Below are positions 23,883 through 31,880 of a DNA stretch of 64,000 nt, one piece after another. The stretch is from Vitreoscilla massiliensis (GTDB lineage: Bacteria; Pseudomonadota; Gammaproteobacteria; Burkholderiales; Neisseriaceae). The notes beneath the pieces were generated by a model that saw only the letters and a list, made by a program, of their open reading frames with translations, searched no databases and had not been told where the DNA came from. Both the position numbers and the translations under genes were made by a program. The stretch covers positions 248,001 through 312,000 of the forward strand of contig NZ_LN898217.1 in the NCBI RefSeq assembly GCF_001457815.1, read 5' to 3'. Positions within the stretch are counted from its first letter, which is position 1; each line of letters opens with the position of its first letter.

Positions 23883-24044
23883 ATGGAATCTTCATTGGAA
23901 CAGACCACTGATACCGACATGGCTACAGCAGCATTATTGGAGCAAAGCCAACAAGTGGCTCAGGCTTGGAATCAGCAAGACCCACTGAAAATCGCGCAGG
24001 ATTTGAATGCCATCATTCAAAACATGATGCACAGCGCCGATTAA
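23883..24044 (+). CDS. Small protein of 53 residues, unknown function
   Basis: This short frame begins MESSLEQTTD and ends NMMHSAD. It is acidic at the start, rich in Gln and Ala, and likely one or two helices (AALLEQSQQVAQAWNQQ, then PLKIAQDLNAIIQ); there is no membrane segment or cysteine. Translation is well supported: AGGGGA stands six bases before ATG 23883, and a strong terminator begins six bases after the stop codon. Its leader is AT-rich with a 19-bp direct repeat. It looks like a stand-alone small gene under its own control, possibly abundant. I cannot assign a function. Confidence 0.72.
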   Translation: MESSLEQTTDTDMATAALLEQSQQVAQAWNQQDPLKIAQDLNAIIQNMMHSAD

Positions 24045-24049
24045 ACCCT

Positions 24050-24073
24050 CACCACTGTTTCAGTGGTGTTTTT
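24050..24073 (+). terminator. Rho-independent terminator of the 53-residue gene
   Basis: CACCACTG and CAGTGGTG pair perfectly around TTT and are followed by five T. Confidence 0.85.
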
Positions 24074-24193
24074 GTGTGTGGGCTCGGGCTATACCCGTTT
24101 GGGCAAGACTCTGTTACGATAGGGCGCACCCGCGCCGTGGTGTTCCGGTGGGAAGTGCGGCGTGGCATTGGGTCATACTAAGACGGAGAAGCA

Positions 24194-24694
24194 ATGAAGA
24201 ATTATACTTACGATGAATTGGCAGTGGGTCAAAGCGGTGGTTTACAAAAAACCGTGACGGCCAAAGATGTGTTGTTGTTTGCAGCGGTCAGCGGCGATAC
24301 CAATCCCGCCCACTTAGACCCTGACTATGCCGAACAAACGATGTTCAAAGGTGTGATCGTGCATGGCATGTTCAGCGCTGGCTTGATCTCAGCGGTATTG
24401 GGCACGCGTTTTCCTGGTCCTGGCACCATTTACTTGGGTCAAGATTTGCAATTCAAACGTCCTGTGCACATGGGCGATACTTTGGATGTGCAATTGACGG
24501 TTGCGAGCAAACGCGACGACAAAAAAATCGTGACGTTTGATTGCGTGGTGACCAACCAAGATGGCCAAAAAGTGGTGACTGGTACGTCTACCATCATTGC
24601 ACCAAGCATTTCAGTGGAGCACGAGTTGTTGGTATTGGGCGAAGTGGAAGCACCGGCAGCGCCAAATGCCCGTTTTGCAGAATTGTTGAAATAA
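24194..24694 (+). CDS. MaoC-family (R)-specific enoyl-CoA hydratase
   Basis: This 166-residue protein has the hotdog fold of MaoC dehydratases. The hydratase motif is intact: SGDTNPAHLDPDYA with catalytic Asp35 and His40, followed by KGVIVHGMFSAGLIS. PhaJ-like members hydrate trans-2-enoyl-CoA to the (R)-3-hydroxyacyl form. The C-terminal 30 residues (after IIAPS) are an extension beyond the basic fold. No polyester synthase gene lies nearby, so the physiological role is open. The gene stands alone and shares a DUS terminator with the convergent phoBR operon. Confidence 0.85.
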   Translation: MKNYTYDELAVGQSGGLQKTVTAKDVLLFAAVSGDTNPAHLDPDYAEQTMFKGVIVHGMFSAGLISAVLGTRFPGPGTIYLGQDLQFKRPVHMGDTLDVQLTVASKRDDKKIVTFDCVVTNQDGQKVVTGTSTIIAPSISVEHELLVLGEVEAPAAPNARFAELLK

Positions 24695-24710
24695 GCGGTA
24701 TCCACATTAA

Positions 24711-24744
24711 AAGCGGCCTGTAAACGATTTACAGGCCGCTTTTG
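24711..24744. terminator. DUS inverted-pair terminator between convergent genes
   Basis: AAAAGCGGCCTGTAA and TTTACAGGCCGCTTTT form a symmetrical hairpin with A and T tails on both sides. It can serve the MaoC gene on the plus strand and phoR on the minus strand. Confidence 0.82.
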
Positions 24745-24761
24745 CATTGCGTGTATGTGAA

Positions 24762-26117
24762 TTATGCCGTGCTTAATTCTGTTGGGGCATCACTGCCCGA
24801 TAAAGACACTGCTTGTGGTTTGCTGATTAAATCAAATTCTGCTGCAAACTCACTGCCTTTGCCGACGGTGGATTCCACTTCCAAACGGCTGCCGTGTTCG
24901 GCCAACGCATGTTTGGTGATGGCCAAGCCCAAACCAGTGCCGCCACTGGCACGCGAACGTCCGGCATCGACGCGGTAAAAGCGCTCGGTCAAACGCGGGA
25001 TGTGTTCGGCGGCGATGCCGGGGCCATTGTCGCTGACGCTGAAACGGGCGGTGATGTGGTCATCCGTGTGCAAGCGTATGTCTATGTGGCCACCTTCGTG
25101 GTTGTAGCGTACGGCATTGAAGACCAAATTGCTCAAGGCATTGTACAAATCCAATTGCACCCCTTGTATCCACAAATTGGCGGCAATGTCGGTGCTGAAG
25201 CTTTGTTTGCCGGCGGATAAGGTAATGCCTTCTTGGCTCAATTGCTCGACCAAGGCCGACAGATTAATTGGCTGCAATTTGTTGCTGGGGTCGGAGTTTT
25301 CCAAGCGCGACAAAGTCAGCAAATCGTCGAGCAAGGTCAACATGCGGTCGCTGTCTTTTTTCATCAGCGCCAAAAACTGCTCGCGTTTGTCGGCCGGTAA
25401 ATTCGGCAAGTCTTGCATGGTTTCGACAAAGCCATTGATGACTGTCAGTGGCGTGCGCAATTCATGCGACACATTGGCAATGAAATCGGAGCGGGTTTGG
25501 TTGAGCTTCTCCATCGGCGTGATGTCTTGGCTTACCAATAACTGCATGTGTTTGTCAAAAGGGGTGCGCTTGATGATGACGGTGCGCGGCAAGCCTTTGC
25601 GGGTGGGCAAGGCCAATTTCAATTCGTGCAAGGCATCGGCGGCGTCATTGGCCATGAACTGGTGAAACTCCGGTTGGCGCACCAAATTGGCCAAGATGCC
25701 ACCCACATCGTCGGTTTGCAGCATGAAGTGCTCGCGCGCCACCGAATTCATCCATTCGATGCGGCCTTCTTGGTTCAAAATCATCACCCCATCGGGCATC
25801 ACTTCAGAAGCATGGTAAAAACGCTGCAAGGCTAGGGTGATTTTTTGTTTGCGGCGTTTGCGGCTTTTCGCTTGCAGCATCAGTGTATTGAACACTTGCT
25901 GCCACACGCCCACGCCGGTGGGGATGGTGGAAGGCTTGGGACGTTCTAACCACGCAATCAATTGGCCGATTTGCCACAGGTGTGCAAACAACCACAGCGA
26001 CAGCAAACCCAAAAACGCCATCAGGCCGTTGCCTGCACCCCAAATCAAGCCAGTGACCAAACCAATGATGGCGAACACCGCAATGGTGCGCAAGCATTGC
26101 CAGGCAAAACGGTTCAT
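24762..26117 (-). CDS. phoR: Phosphate-regulon sensor histidine kinase PhoR
   Basis: This 451-residue kinase has two N-terminal membrane helices with almost no periplasmic loop (residues about 10-50), a PAS domain (about 100-195), the dimerisation helix FIANVSHELRTPLT with phospho-His218, and a HATPase domain (DNGPGI, GGTGLGLAITKH). The short periplasmic part is typical of PhoR, which senses through the Pst transporter and PhoU rather than a ligand; neither is encoded here. The start codon follows the phoB stop without any gap. Pairing with PhoB makes the assignment firm. Confidence 0.9.
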   Translation of the reverse strand: MNRFAWQCLRTIAVFAIIGLVTGLIWGAGNGLMAFLGLLSLWLFAHLWQIGQLIAWLERPKPSTIPTGVGVWQQVFNTLMLQAKSRKRRKQKITLALQRFYHASEVMPDGVMILNQEGRIEWMNSVAREHFMLQTDDVGGILANLVRQPEFHQFMANDAADALHELKLALPTRKGLPRTVIIKRTPFDKHMQLLVSQDITPMEKLNQTRSDFIANVSHELRTPLTVINGFVETMQDLPNLPADKREQFLALMKKDSDRMLTLLDDLLTLSRLENSDPSNKLQPINLSALVEQLSQEGITLSAGKQSFSTDIAANLWIQGVQLDLYNALSNLVFNAVRYNHEGGHIDIRLHTDDHITARFSVSDNGPGIAAEHIPRLTERFYRVDAGRSRASGGTGLGLAITKHALAEHGSRLEVESTVGKGSEFAAEFDLISKPQAVSLSGSDAPTELSTA

Positions 26118-26816
26118 CTACGCACTTTCTTTTTGCGAGAAGCGGTAGCCCGCGCCACGCACGGTTTGCACCAAGTTTTCCAGTTGTGCCGGCGCCAAGG
26201 CACGGCGCAAGCGGCGGATGTGCACATCGACGGTGCGCTCTTCCACAAACACATGGTCGCCCCAAACCAAATCCAATAATTGGCGGCGGGTGTAGACGCG
26301 GTCGGCATGGGTCATGAAGAAATGCAGCAGTTTGAATTCGGTAGGGCCAAAATGAATGGCTTGGCCATTGCCGATGACGGTGCGCTCATTTGGGTCTAGG
26401 GCAATGCCGGCCAAGTCTATGACTTCGCTGGTCTTTTGCGGGGCACGGCGGCGCAGCAAGGCATTGACGCGTGCCACCAATTCGCGCGGTGAAAACGGCT
26501 TGGTCAAATAATCGTCTGCGCCCAGATTCAAACCCATTTCCTTATCGACATCGTCACTGCGCGCGGTGAGCAAGATGATCGGCAAGTCTTTGGTGCGCGC
26601 ATCTTGGCGCAATTGCTTGGTCAGCTGTATGCCAGAGGTGCCGGGCAACATCCAATCGAGCAACACCACATCGGGCAGTTTTTCCAATAAATATGGCTTG
26701 GTAGCTTCGACGCTGGTACAGCCAGTGACATTGAATCCGGCCTGTTCCAGTGTGAATTGTATCAAGGTGAGGATGGCTTCCTCATCTTCAACCACCAAGA
26801 CATTAATGGTACTCAT
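26118..26816 (-). CDS. phoB: Phosphate-regulon response regulator PhoB
   Basis: This 232-residue OmpR-family regulator has a receiver domain with phosphoacceptor Asp54 (VVLLDWMLPG) and the Lys of LTKPFS, followed by a winged-helix DNA-binding domain (RTVDVHIRRLRRAL). Both halves match PhoB, which activates genes for phosphate scavenging. The frame begins three codons earlier at 26825, but that ATG directly abuts GAGGA; ATG 26816 has workable spacing. The upstream region carries repeats resembling Pho boxes, suggesting autoregulation. Confidence 0.92.
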   Translation of the reverse strand: MSTINVLVVEDEEAILTLIQFTLEQAGFNVTGCTSVEATKPYLLEKLPDVVLLDWMLPGTSGIQLTKQLRQDARTKDLPIILLTARSDDVDKEMGLNLGADDYLTKPFSPRELVARVNALLRRRAPQKTSEVIDLAGIALDPNERTVIGNGQAIHFGPTEFKLLHFFMTHADRVYTRRQLLDLVWGDHVFVEERTVDVHIRRLRRALAPAQLENLVQTVRGAGYRFSQKESA

Positions 26817-26861
26817 CGCAATCATTCCTCAAATAGGCTACAAAGTGTTAAGGCTAGAGCA

Positions 26862-26911
26862 TAATGGGCTGGTGTGACGGTATTGTGACAACGCCGCAGT
26901 ATTTGTGACAG
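26862..26911 (-). promoter_or_regulatory. Candidate Pho boxes and -10 of the phoBR promoter
   Basis: On the plus strand TGTGAC occurs at 26873, 26884 and 26904. Read on the minus strand these are GTCACA words, and the first two are 11 bases apart, the spacing of direct repeats in a Pho box (consensus CTGTCATA with an 11-bp period). TATGCT on the minus strand, about 10 bases downstream of the last repeat, fits a -10 box. The match to consensus is partial. Confidence 0.45.
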
Positions 26912-26916
26912 AAAGC

Positions 26917-28053
26917 TCAAGCAGGAGTTCGGAATGCCGAGCGTATCACCAGATTGTCACGGTGCAATACCTCTTCCTCAGCCACATAACCGAGTTTGGC
27001 CTCAATTTGGTGCGATGGCAGGCGCAGGATTTTCTCGATTTCTTCACTACTGTAATTGACCAAGCCGCGCGCCACTTCTTGACCGGCTTGGTTCAATACC
27101 GAAATCACCGCACCGCGGTGGAATTGGCCATTGACGGCCACGCAGCCTATGGGCAACAAACTGGAGTGTTTCTGTGACAAGGCAATGACGGCGCCGTTGT
27201 CGATGATGACAGAGCCTGACAATTGCAAATGCCCCATCATCCATTGCTTGCGCGCCGAGATGCGCGAGCGTGCCGGCGTGAGCCAAGTGCCTATGGCTTC
27301 GCCTTGGCTCAAACGCTGTAATAAGTTTGGCTCATGCCCCGAAGCAATCAAGGTCGCTGCGCCGCCCAAAGCCGCGCGTTTGGCCGCTACGACTTTGGTG
27401 TACATACCACCTGTACCGACGGCCGAACCCGCACCACCGGCCATGCTTTCCAATTCTGGATGGTCGGCAGCAATTTCGGAGATGAACTTGGCATCGGGAT
27501 TTTTGCGTGGGTCGCTGTCATACAGGCCGCTTTGGTCGGTCAAAATCAGCAGCGCATCGGCTTCAATCAAATTGGTCACCAACGCGCCCAAAGTATCGTT
27601 GTCACCGAGCTTGATTTCATTGGTGGTGACGGTGTCGTTCTCATTGATGATGGGCACCACATTCCAGTCCAGCAGCGTGCGCAAGGTCGAACGCGCATTC
27701 AAATAGCGCATGCGGTTGCTCAAGTCTTCGTGCGTGAGCAAGATTTGCGCGGTTTGGATGCCAAATTCGGCAAACACCTGCTCATACGCTTGCGCCAAAC
27801 CCATTTGGCCTATCGCCGCAGCGGCCTGTAATTCGTTCAAGGCTTTTGGCCTTGCCGTCCAACCCAAACGCTTGATGCCCTCGGCGATGGCGCCGCTGGA
27901 CACCAACACAATTTGCTTGCCTTGGGCCTTGAGTTCGGCAATTTGCCCCGCCCATTTGGACAAGGCCGCCAAGTCTATGCCTTTGCCTTCGGCAGTGACC
28001 AAACTGGAACCGACTTTGATGACTAAAATATGCGCGTCTGCGATGGATTTCAT
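26917..28053 (-). CDS. proB: Glutamate 5-kinase
   Basis: This 378-residue enzyme phosphorylates glutamate, the first step of proline synthesis. The amino-acid-kinase domain shows VIKVGSSLV at the start, VLVSSGAIAEG, the NENDTVTT segment and the GTGGMYTKVVAAK substrate loop. A C-terminal PUA domain (about 280-370) makes it the long, feedback-inhibited form. proA is not adjacent. A DUS at 27820-27831 is read as LQAA near residue 75. The start lacks an obvious ribosome site. Confidence 0.96.
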   Translation of the reverse strand: MKSIADAHILVIKVGSSLVTAEGKGIDLAALSKWAGQIAELKAQGKQIVLVSSGAIAEGIKRLGWTARPKALNELQAAAAIGQMGLAQAYEQVFAEFGIQTAQILLTHEDLSNRMRYLNARSTLRTLLDWNVVPIINENDTVTTNEIKLGDNDTLGALVTNLIEADALLILTDQSGLYDSDPRKNPDAKFISEIAADHPELESMAGGAGSAVGTGGMYTKVVAAKRAALGGAATLIASGHEPNLLQRLSQGEAIGTWLTPARSRISARKQWMMGHLQLSGSVIIDNGAVIALSQKHSSLLPIGCVAVNGQFHRGAVISVLNQAGQEVARGLVNYSSEEIEKILRLPSHQIEAKLGYVAEEEVLHRDNLVIRSAFRTPA

Positions 28054-28127
28054 GGGTGTGTGCTCACAACAACAAGGCCGTCATGATAATCCATTTAAGC
28101 TTTTATCGAAAGGCAAGCACGGCGCTG

Positions 28128-28168
28128 CAAGCGGCCTGTAAACTTTAAATCTGCTTTACAGGCCGCAT
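28128..28168. terminator. DUS inverted pair between proB and a minus-strand gene
   Basis: AAGCGGCCTGTAA and TTACAGGCCGC flank a 14-nt loop. It lies 12 bases beyond the stop codon of the secreted-protein gene at 28180 on the minus strand and is probably its terminator. Confidence 0.65.
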
Positions 28169-28179
28169 ACTTACTGACA

Positions 28180-28659
28180 TCAATAACGGGTACGGTATTT
28201 GGCGGTGTTGAGGATTTCATCATTCCATTGTTTGGTGGTCATGTCCTTGCCCGGCGCATATTGGGAACCTTGTAAGGCATAGTTTTTGGACGCATCCAAC
28301 ATGCAATCGTACGAGGCTTCAAAGCTTTCGCTTTGCTGCTTGCGTTCACACACTTTCAATGCTTGTTGGTGGTCTTTTTTCAGCTGTTGCAGGTATTTCT
28401 TTTGGCTGGCATCTTGGCTTTTTTTCAAACCAGCTTGCACATATTGGTCGCCCAGCTTGCCAAAACTTTCTGCCGCAGCGAGATAGCATTCATTGATGGC
28501 TGCTTTACCTTCCATGCCACCATCTTTCAAACAGCTGACGATGTCATTGGAGATTTTTTGTTTGGCATTCAGATAGCCTTGGGTGCTGGCAAAGCTGCCC
28601 ACAGAGGTAGCAAGCAATAAGGCAGCAAACAGCCATGTCGAAGTTTTCATGGTTTTCAT
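28180..28659 (-). CDS. Secreted protein of unknown function with four cysteines
   Basis: This 159-residue protein has a clear signal peptide (MKTMKTSTWLFAALLLATS, cleavage likely after SFA). The mature part is lysine- and glutamine-rich, probably helical, and has four cysteines in two spaced groups (SCLKDGG, NECYLAA, KVCERKQ, YDCMLDA), which suggests two disulfides in the periplasm. The spacing of C, aromatic and charged residues recalls small cysteine-containing periplasmic proteins, but I cannot name a family. ATG 28659 has AAGGGA upstream; the frame opens earlier at 28692 without a ribosome site. Confidence 0.75.
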   Translation of the reverse strand: MKTMKTSTWLFAALLLATSVGSFASTQGYLNAKQKISNDIVSCLKDGGMEGKAAINECYLAAAESFGKLGDQYVQAGLKKSQDASQKKYLQQLKKDHQQALKVCERKQQSESFEASYDCMLDASKNYALQGSQYAPGKDMTTKQWNDEILNTAKYRTRY

Positions 28660-28744
28660 GTGATTTCCCTTAAATAGAAACGCCCATGGCAACAGCCATG
28701 AACACAGGCATCACAGCAAGTTTAAGACCATATTCATAAATGGG

Positions 28745-28787
28745 ATGCGGCTTGTAAGCTTCAAATCCCCTTTACAGGCCGCTTGTA
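28745..28787 (-). terminator. Imperfect DUS hairpin
   Basis: GCGGCTTGTAA (one mismatch to the uptake word) and an exact TTACAGGCCGCT at 28772-28783 face each other across about 16 bases, just beyond the stop codon of the gene at 28792 on the minus strand. The mismatch becomes a G-T wobble pair in RNA, so the hairpin still forms. Confidence 0.6.
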
Positions 28788-28791
28788 TTTA

Positions 28792-29388
28792 CTATGCAGT
28801 CAAGTCATTTAAACGCGTTTGCAATACTTGGCTGAGGTTGGCGTGTTTGGCGTCGTAGCGGCGCTGGAATAAGGCGCTCAGTTCCGGCGGGTTGAGGCGG
28901 GCGAAGCTGACATCGTCGAAATCTTCATCATAGGCATCGGCGTATTGCAACCATACCCACAGCTCTTCGCCTTGGGCATTGCAGAGCAAACCTTGGCTGC
29001 GCATGTCGGCAAGCACGTTTAAGATGTGTTCTTGGTAGGTAAGGCGCAAGGCATCGTAAGCCTCATCGTCTAAACCTTCGGCCAAGGCAGTAGCGGCATT
29101 GTGCACCAAATTGGGCAAGCCGCGAAACTCGTCGCTGAGCCATTCGGAAATGCTCCAATAATAGTAAATCTTGTCGGCGTCTGTGCTGTCTTCCAAACCA
29201 TCGGCTAAAGCAGCCAAGCGCTCCAGTGTGTTGCCCACAATGAAAAAGCCACAAATGTCTTCAACCATGCCCAAACCGACGGCATAGAATTGTTCGTGCG
29301 CATGGTGGTTGCGCATCCACTCAAAAGCGGCCTGTAAATAGGTGCGCAAGGCGCTATCGAGTTCGGGATGGAATGGGGTTGTGTTCAT
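28792..29388 (-). CDS. Acidic cytoplasmic protein of unknown function
   Basis: I do not recognise this 198-residue protein. It is strongly acidic, with a run of Asp/Glu near residue 155 (DAYDEDFDDVSF), and mostly helical by its pattern. There is no signal peptide or membrane segment. It contains two conserved-looking aromatic stretches (KIYYYWSISEWLSDEF and ELWVWLQYADAY). ATG 29388 has AAAGGA seven bases upstream. A DUS at 29326-29337 is read as LQAA near residue 20. The next gene upstream is a small membrane protein 30 bases away, so they may form an operon. Confidence 0.7.
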   Translation of the reverse strand: MNTTPFHPELDSALRTYLQAAFEWMRNHHAHEQFYAVGLGMVEDICGFFIVGNTLERLAALADGLEDSTDADKIYYYWSISEWLSDEFRGLPNLVHNAATALAEGLDDEAYDALRLTYQEHILNVLADMRSQGLLCNAQGEELWVWLQYADAYDEDFDDVSFARLNPPELSALFQRRYDAKHANLSQVLQTRLNDLTA

Positions 29389-29418
29389 GTACACATCCTT
29401 TAAATATAGGGTATGGAT

Positions 29419-29877
29419 TTAAACGGGCCGAGGAGGGTTTTCAGTAAACTTATCGGCTAACAGCGCCACTGACATGAAATAAATGCCCACTTGTAGAGCG
29501 AGGCTGGTGAATAGGGTAAACATGGCTTGGCTGTTAAAGCAATATGGACCGCATTGGTAGTCTGCCGGCATGAGGGAGAGGAACAAATTAATGGCACAAC
29601 ACAGCGGACCAAAGACAAAAAACAGGCAGAGTCGGGAAAAGACTTGTTTGAATTTTTGCTGCTTAAATGAAGGCCGCAAGGATGAAAATTTCAGTTGGCT
29701 TTTGGATACATACACAAGCAAACAAAGCGCACCCACCCATACCGGCACATGTAAGGAGTGAAATCCTGGCTCTTGTAATAACAACAGAATTAACAGAGCA
29801 TTCGTGACCATCGGAATGTAAAACAGCCATTGGTTGACTAGATTGGCATCCAATGTAAGGGGTTGCTGGTCTTGCAT
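29419..29877 (-). CDS. Small four-helix membrane protein of unknown function
   Basis: This 152-residue protein has four hydrophobic segments: about 17-35, 42-58, 82-102 and 120-143. Two cysteine-containing stretches, GPLCCAINLF and YQCGPYCFNS, flank or lie in the loop between the third and fourth helices. ATG 29877 has GGAG six bases upstream. I cannot assign a family. Codon use and A+T content look slightly higher than in the surrounding genes. Confidence 0.65.
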   Translation of the reverse strand: MQDQQPLTLDANLVNQWLFYIPMVTNALLILLLLQEPGFHSLHVPVWVGALCLLVYVSKSQLKFSSLRPSFKQQKFKQVFSRLCLFFVFGPLCCAINLFLSLMPADYQCGPYCFNSQAMFTLFTSLALQVGIYFMSVALLADKFTENPPRPV

Positions 29878-29906
29878 AAGCATCTCCAAATCATCTGGTA
29901 TAAAAA

Positions 29907-29937
29907 AAGCGTCCTGTAATCATCTTACAGGACGCTT
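29907..29937 (-). terminator. Terminator of the rbs operon, built on a modified DUS pair
   Basis: AAGCGTCCTGTAA and TTACAGGACGCTT pair perfectly around 5 bases; on the minus strand the hairpin is followed by a run of seven T. Both arms carry the same change from the uptake word (GCGG to GCGT and its complement), so pairing is kept while the uptake word is lost. Confidence 0.82.
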
Positions 29938-29972
29938 GCGTGCTCAATAAAGTGCGATCACTCAAATACTGC

Positions 29973-30929
29973 TTATTGAGCGTCTTTGGTCACCAATTTC
30001 AATTCCACTGGAATCGATGCGGGGATTTGTTCGCCGCTTAAGTATTTCACGGCGGCATCGATGGCTTGTTCGCCGATTAATTTCGGTTGTTGTTCCACAG
30101 TCGCAGCCAATTTGCCTGCTTTGACTTTGGCCACGGCATCGGCGGTGGCGTCAAAACCGATGACCATGATGTCTTTTTTGGCCGCGGCAATCGCTTCTAA
30201 AGCACCCAAGGCCATTTCGTCGTTTTGGGCGAACACGGCTTTAATGTTAGGGTTGGCTTGCAAGATGTTTTCCATCACTGACAAACCTTTAGAGCGGTCG
30301 AAATCAGCGGTTTGGCTGGCAACGATTTTCACTTTGCCTTCTACTGCTTTGGTAAAGCCTTCGCCGCGCTCAATGGCGGCAGAAGAACCGGCCACGCCTT
30401 CCAACATTGCCACATCAGAGCCTGCGGCGATGGATTTCAACATATACTCGCCCGCCAATTTGCCACCGGCAATGTTGTCAGAGGCGATGTGAGAAATCAC
30501 TTTGCCACCACCGGCTGAGCGGTCAACGGTAATCACTGGGATGCCGGCTTTGTTGGCAGATTCAATTGCAGAAGCGACCGCAGCCGAATCCACAGGGTTG
30601 ATGATGATCAGTTTCACGCCTTGTTGAATCAAGTCTTCAACGTCGGCCGCTTGTTTAGAGGCGTCGTTTTGCGCGTCGACCACAGTCAATTTGGCTTGCA
30701 AGCTGTCGGCTTTGGCTTTGGCGGCGTCGTTCAAAGTCACGAAGAATGGGTTATTCAAGGTAGAAATCGACAAGCCTATGGTTTTGTCGCCAGTCACCGC
30801 AGTGGGTTTGGCATCGCTGCTGGCGCCAGAGGCGGCGTTGCTATTGCTGCTGGCACCGTTTTCTAAGGTACAGGCCGCCAACCAAAACAGTGCCAACATG
30901 GCCAGCACAGAGGTGAATAATTTTTTCAT
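29973..30929 (-). CDS. rbsB: Ribose ABC transporter substrate-binding lipoprotein
   Basis: This 318-residue protein binds ribose for the RbsABC importer. The periplasmic-binding fold of the sugar family is clear: IGLSISTLNNPFFVTLNDAAK, LIINPVDSAAVASAI, ITVDRSAGGGKVISHIASDN and AVFAQNDEMALGALEAI. The signal ends in a lipobox (WLAAC, Cys20), so it is membrane-tethered, unlike the soluble RbsB of E. coli. A one-mismatch DUS (30868-30878) codes for the AACT of the lipobox itself. A serine/alanine linker follows the cysteine. It is the last gene of rbsDACB. Confidence 0.93.
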   Translation of the reverse strand: MKKLFTSVLAMLALFWLAACTLENGASSNSNAASGASSDAKPTAVTGDKTIGLSISTLNNPFFVTLNDAAKAKADSLQAKLTVVDAQNDASKQAADVEDLIQQGVKLIIINPVDSAAVASAIESANKAGIPVITVDRSAGGGKVISHIASDNIAGGKLAGEYMLKSIAAGSDVAMLEGVAGSSAAIERGEGFTKAVEGKVKIVASQTADFDRSKGLSVMENILQANPNIKAVFAQNDEMALGALEAIAAAKKDIMVIGFDATADAVAKVKAGKLAATVEQQPKLIGEQAIDAAVKYLSGEQIPASIPVELKLVTKDAQ

Positions 30930-30938
30930 GGGTTTTCC

Positions 30939-31880
30939 TTAAGCTGTTTTTTTACGATCGAGCAAGACTGCCAATAATATGACCACGCCTTTGACCACCA
31001 ATTGGAAGAAAGACGATACGCCGATGAGGTTCATGCCATTGTTGAGCACACCGATGATGAGTGCGCCCACCAAAGTGCCAAAAATCCAACCACGACCACC
31101 ATTGAGCGAAGTACCGCCCAAAACCACGGCTGCAATCGCATCCAATTCATACGACTCGCCCGCAGTCGGTTGGGCAGAATTCAAACGTGAGGTCAAAATC
31201 AAGGCTGAAACAGAGGCGAGCAAACCGGTGATGGCATACACGCCGATTTTGATGCGGTCGATGTTAATGCCTGACAGTTTGGACGCTTCTTCATTGCCAC
31301 CGACGGCGTAAACGCGGCGACCAAACGTGGTGTGGTGCAAGATGAAATACAAGGCGGCAAACGCCAATACCGTGGTCACGACAGGTACGGGAATGCCGAG
31401 CATATAGCCTTTGCCCATCATTTGGAACGCAATCGAGTCGCCCAAGCCGGATACAGGCCGGCCATCGGTATACACCAAGGTTAAGCCGCGGTAAATGGTC
31501 ATGGTGGCCAAGGTGGCGATGAACGGTGCCACGCGGCCTTTGGTGATGATTAAGCCATTGATGGTGCCTAAAATTAAACCGAGCAACATCGCAGCGCCCA
31601 TGGCCAAGATAGGATCAGTCCCTGAAGCGAGCAAGGTCGCGGCCACGGCGCCGGTTAAGGCCAAAGTCGAACCGACTGACAAATCTATGCCGCGGGTCAA
31701 AATCACAAACGTCATGCCAAACGCGATTAAGGCGCTGATGGATACCTGACGCAACACATTCAAAATATTGCTGGCAGTGAGGAAGCTGGGATTCATCGCG
31801 GTGATGACGATGATGAGCAACAACAGCCCAAAGAATGGGCCCAAGCGCGATAACAAGGCTTTGGTATTAGTGGAGGACAT
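30939..31880 (-). CDS. rbsC: Ribose ABC transporter permease
   Basis: This 313-residue membrane protein has eight to ten hydrophobic segments and the BPD_transp_2 signatures: LTRGIDLSVGSTLALTGAV, the VGGNEEASKLSGINID coupling loop (which meets RbsA) and AVVLGGTSLNGGRG. It forms the ribose channel. ATG 31880 has GGAGGTGA upstream; the frame opens earlier at 31901 but without a site. It overlaps the end of rbsA by 14 bases, so translation is coupled. rbsB follows after 9 bases. Confidence 0.95.
   Translation of the reverse strand: MSSTNTKALLSRLGPFFGLLLLIIVITAMNPSFLTASNILNVLRQVSISALIAFGMTFVILTRGIDLSVGSTLALTGAVAATLLASGTDPILAMGAAMLLGLILGTINGLIITKGRVAPFIATLATMTIYRGLTLVYTDGRPVSGLGDSIAFQMMGKGYMLGIPVPVVTTVLAFAALYFILHHTTFGRRVYAVGGNEEASKLSGINIDRIKIGVYAITGLLASVSALILTSRLNSAQPTAGESYELDAIAAVVLGGTSLNGGRGWIFGTLVGALIIGVLNNGMNLIGVSSFFQLVVKGVVILLAVLLDRKKTA

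Noticed and set aside
28180..28659. Assigning the secreted four-cysteine protein to the LprI/DUF1311 lysozyme-inhibitor family.
   Set aside because: The cysteine spacing and the typical C-terminal Trp-Arg-Cys pattern of that family are not present.
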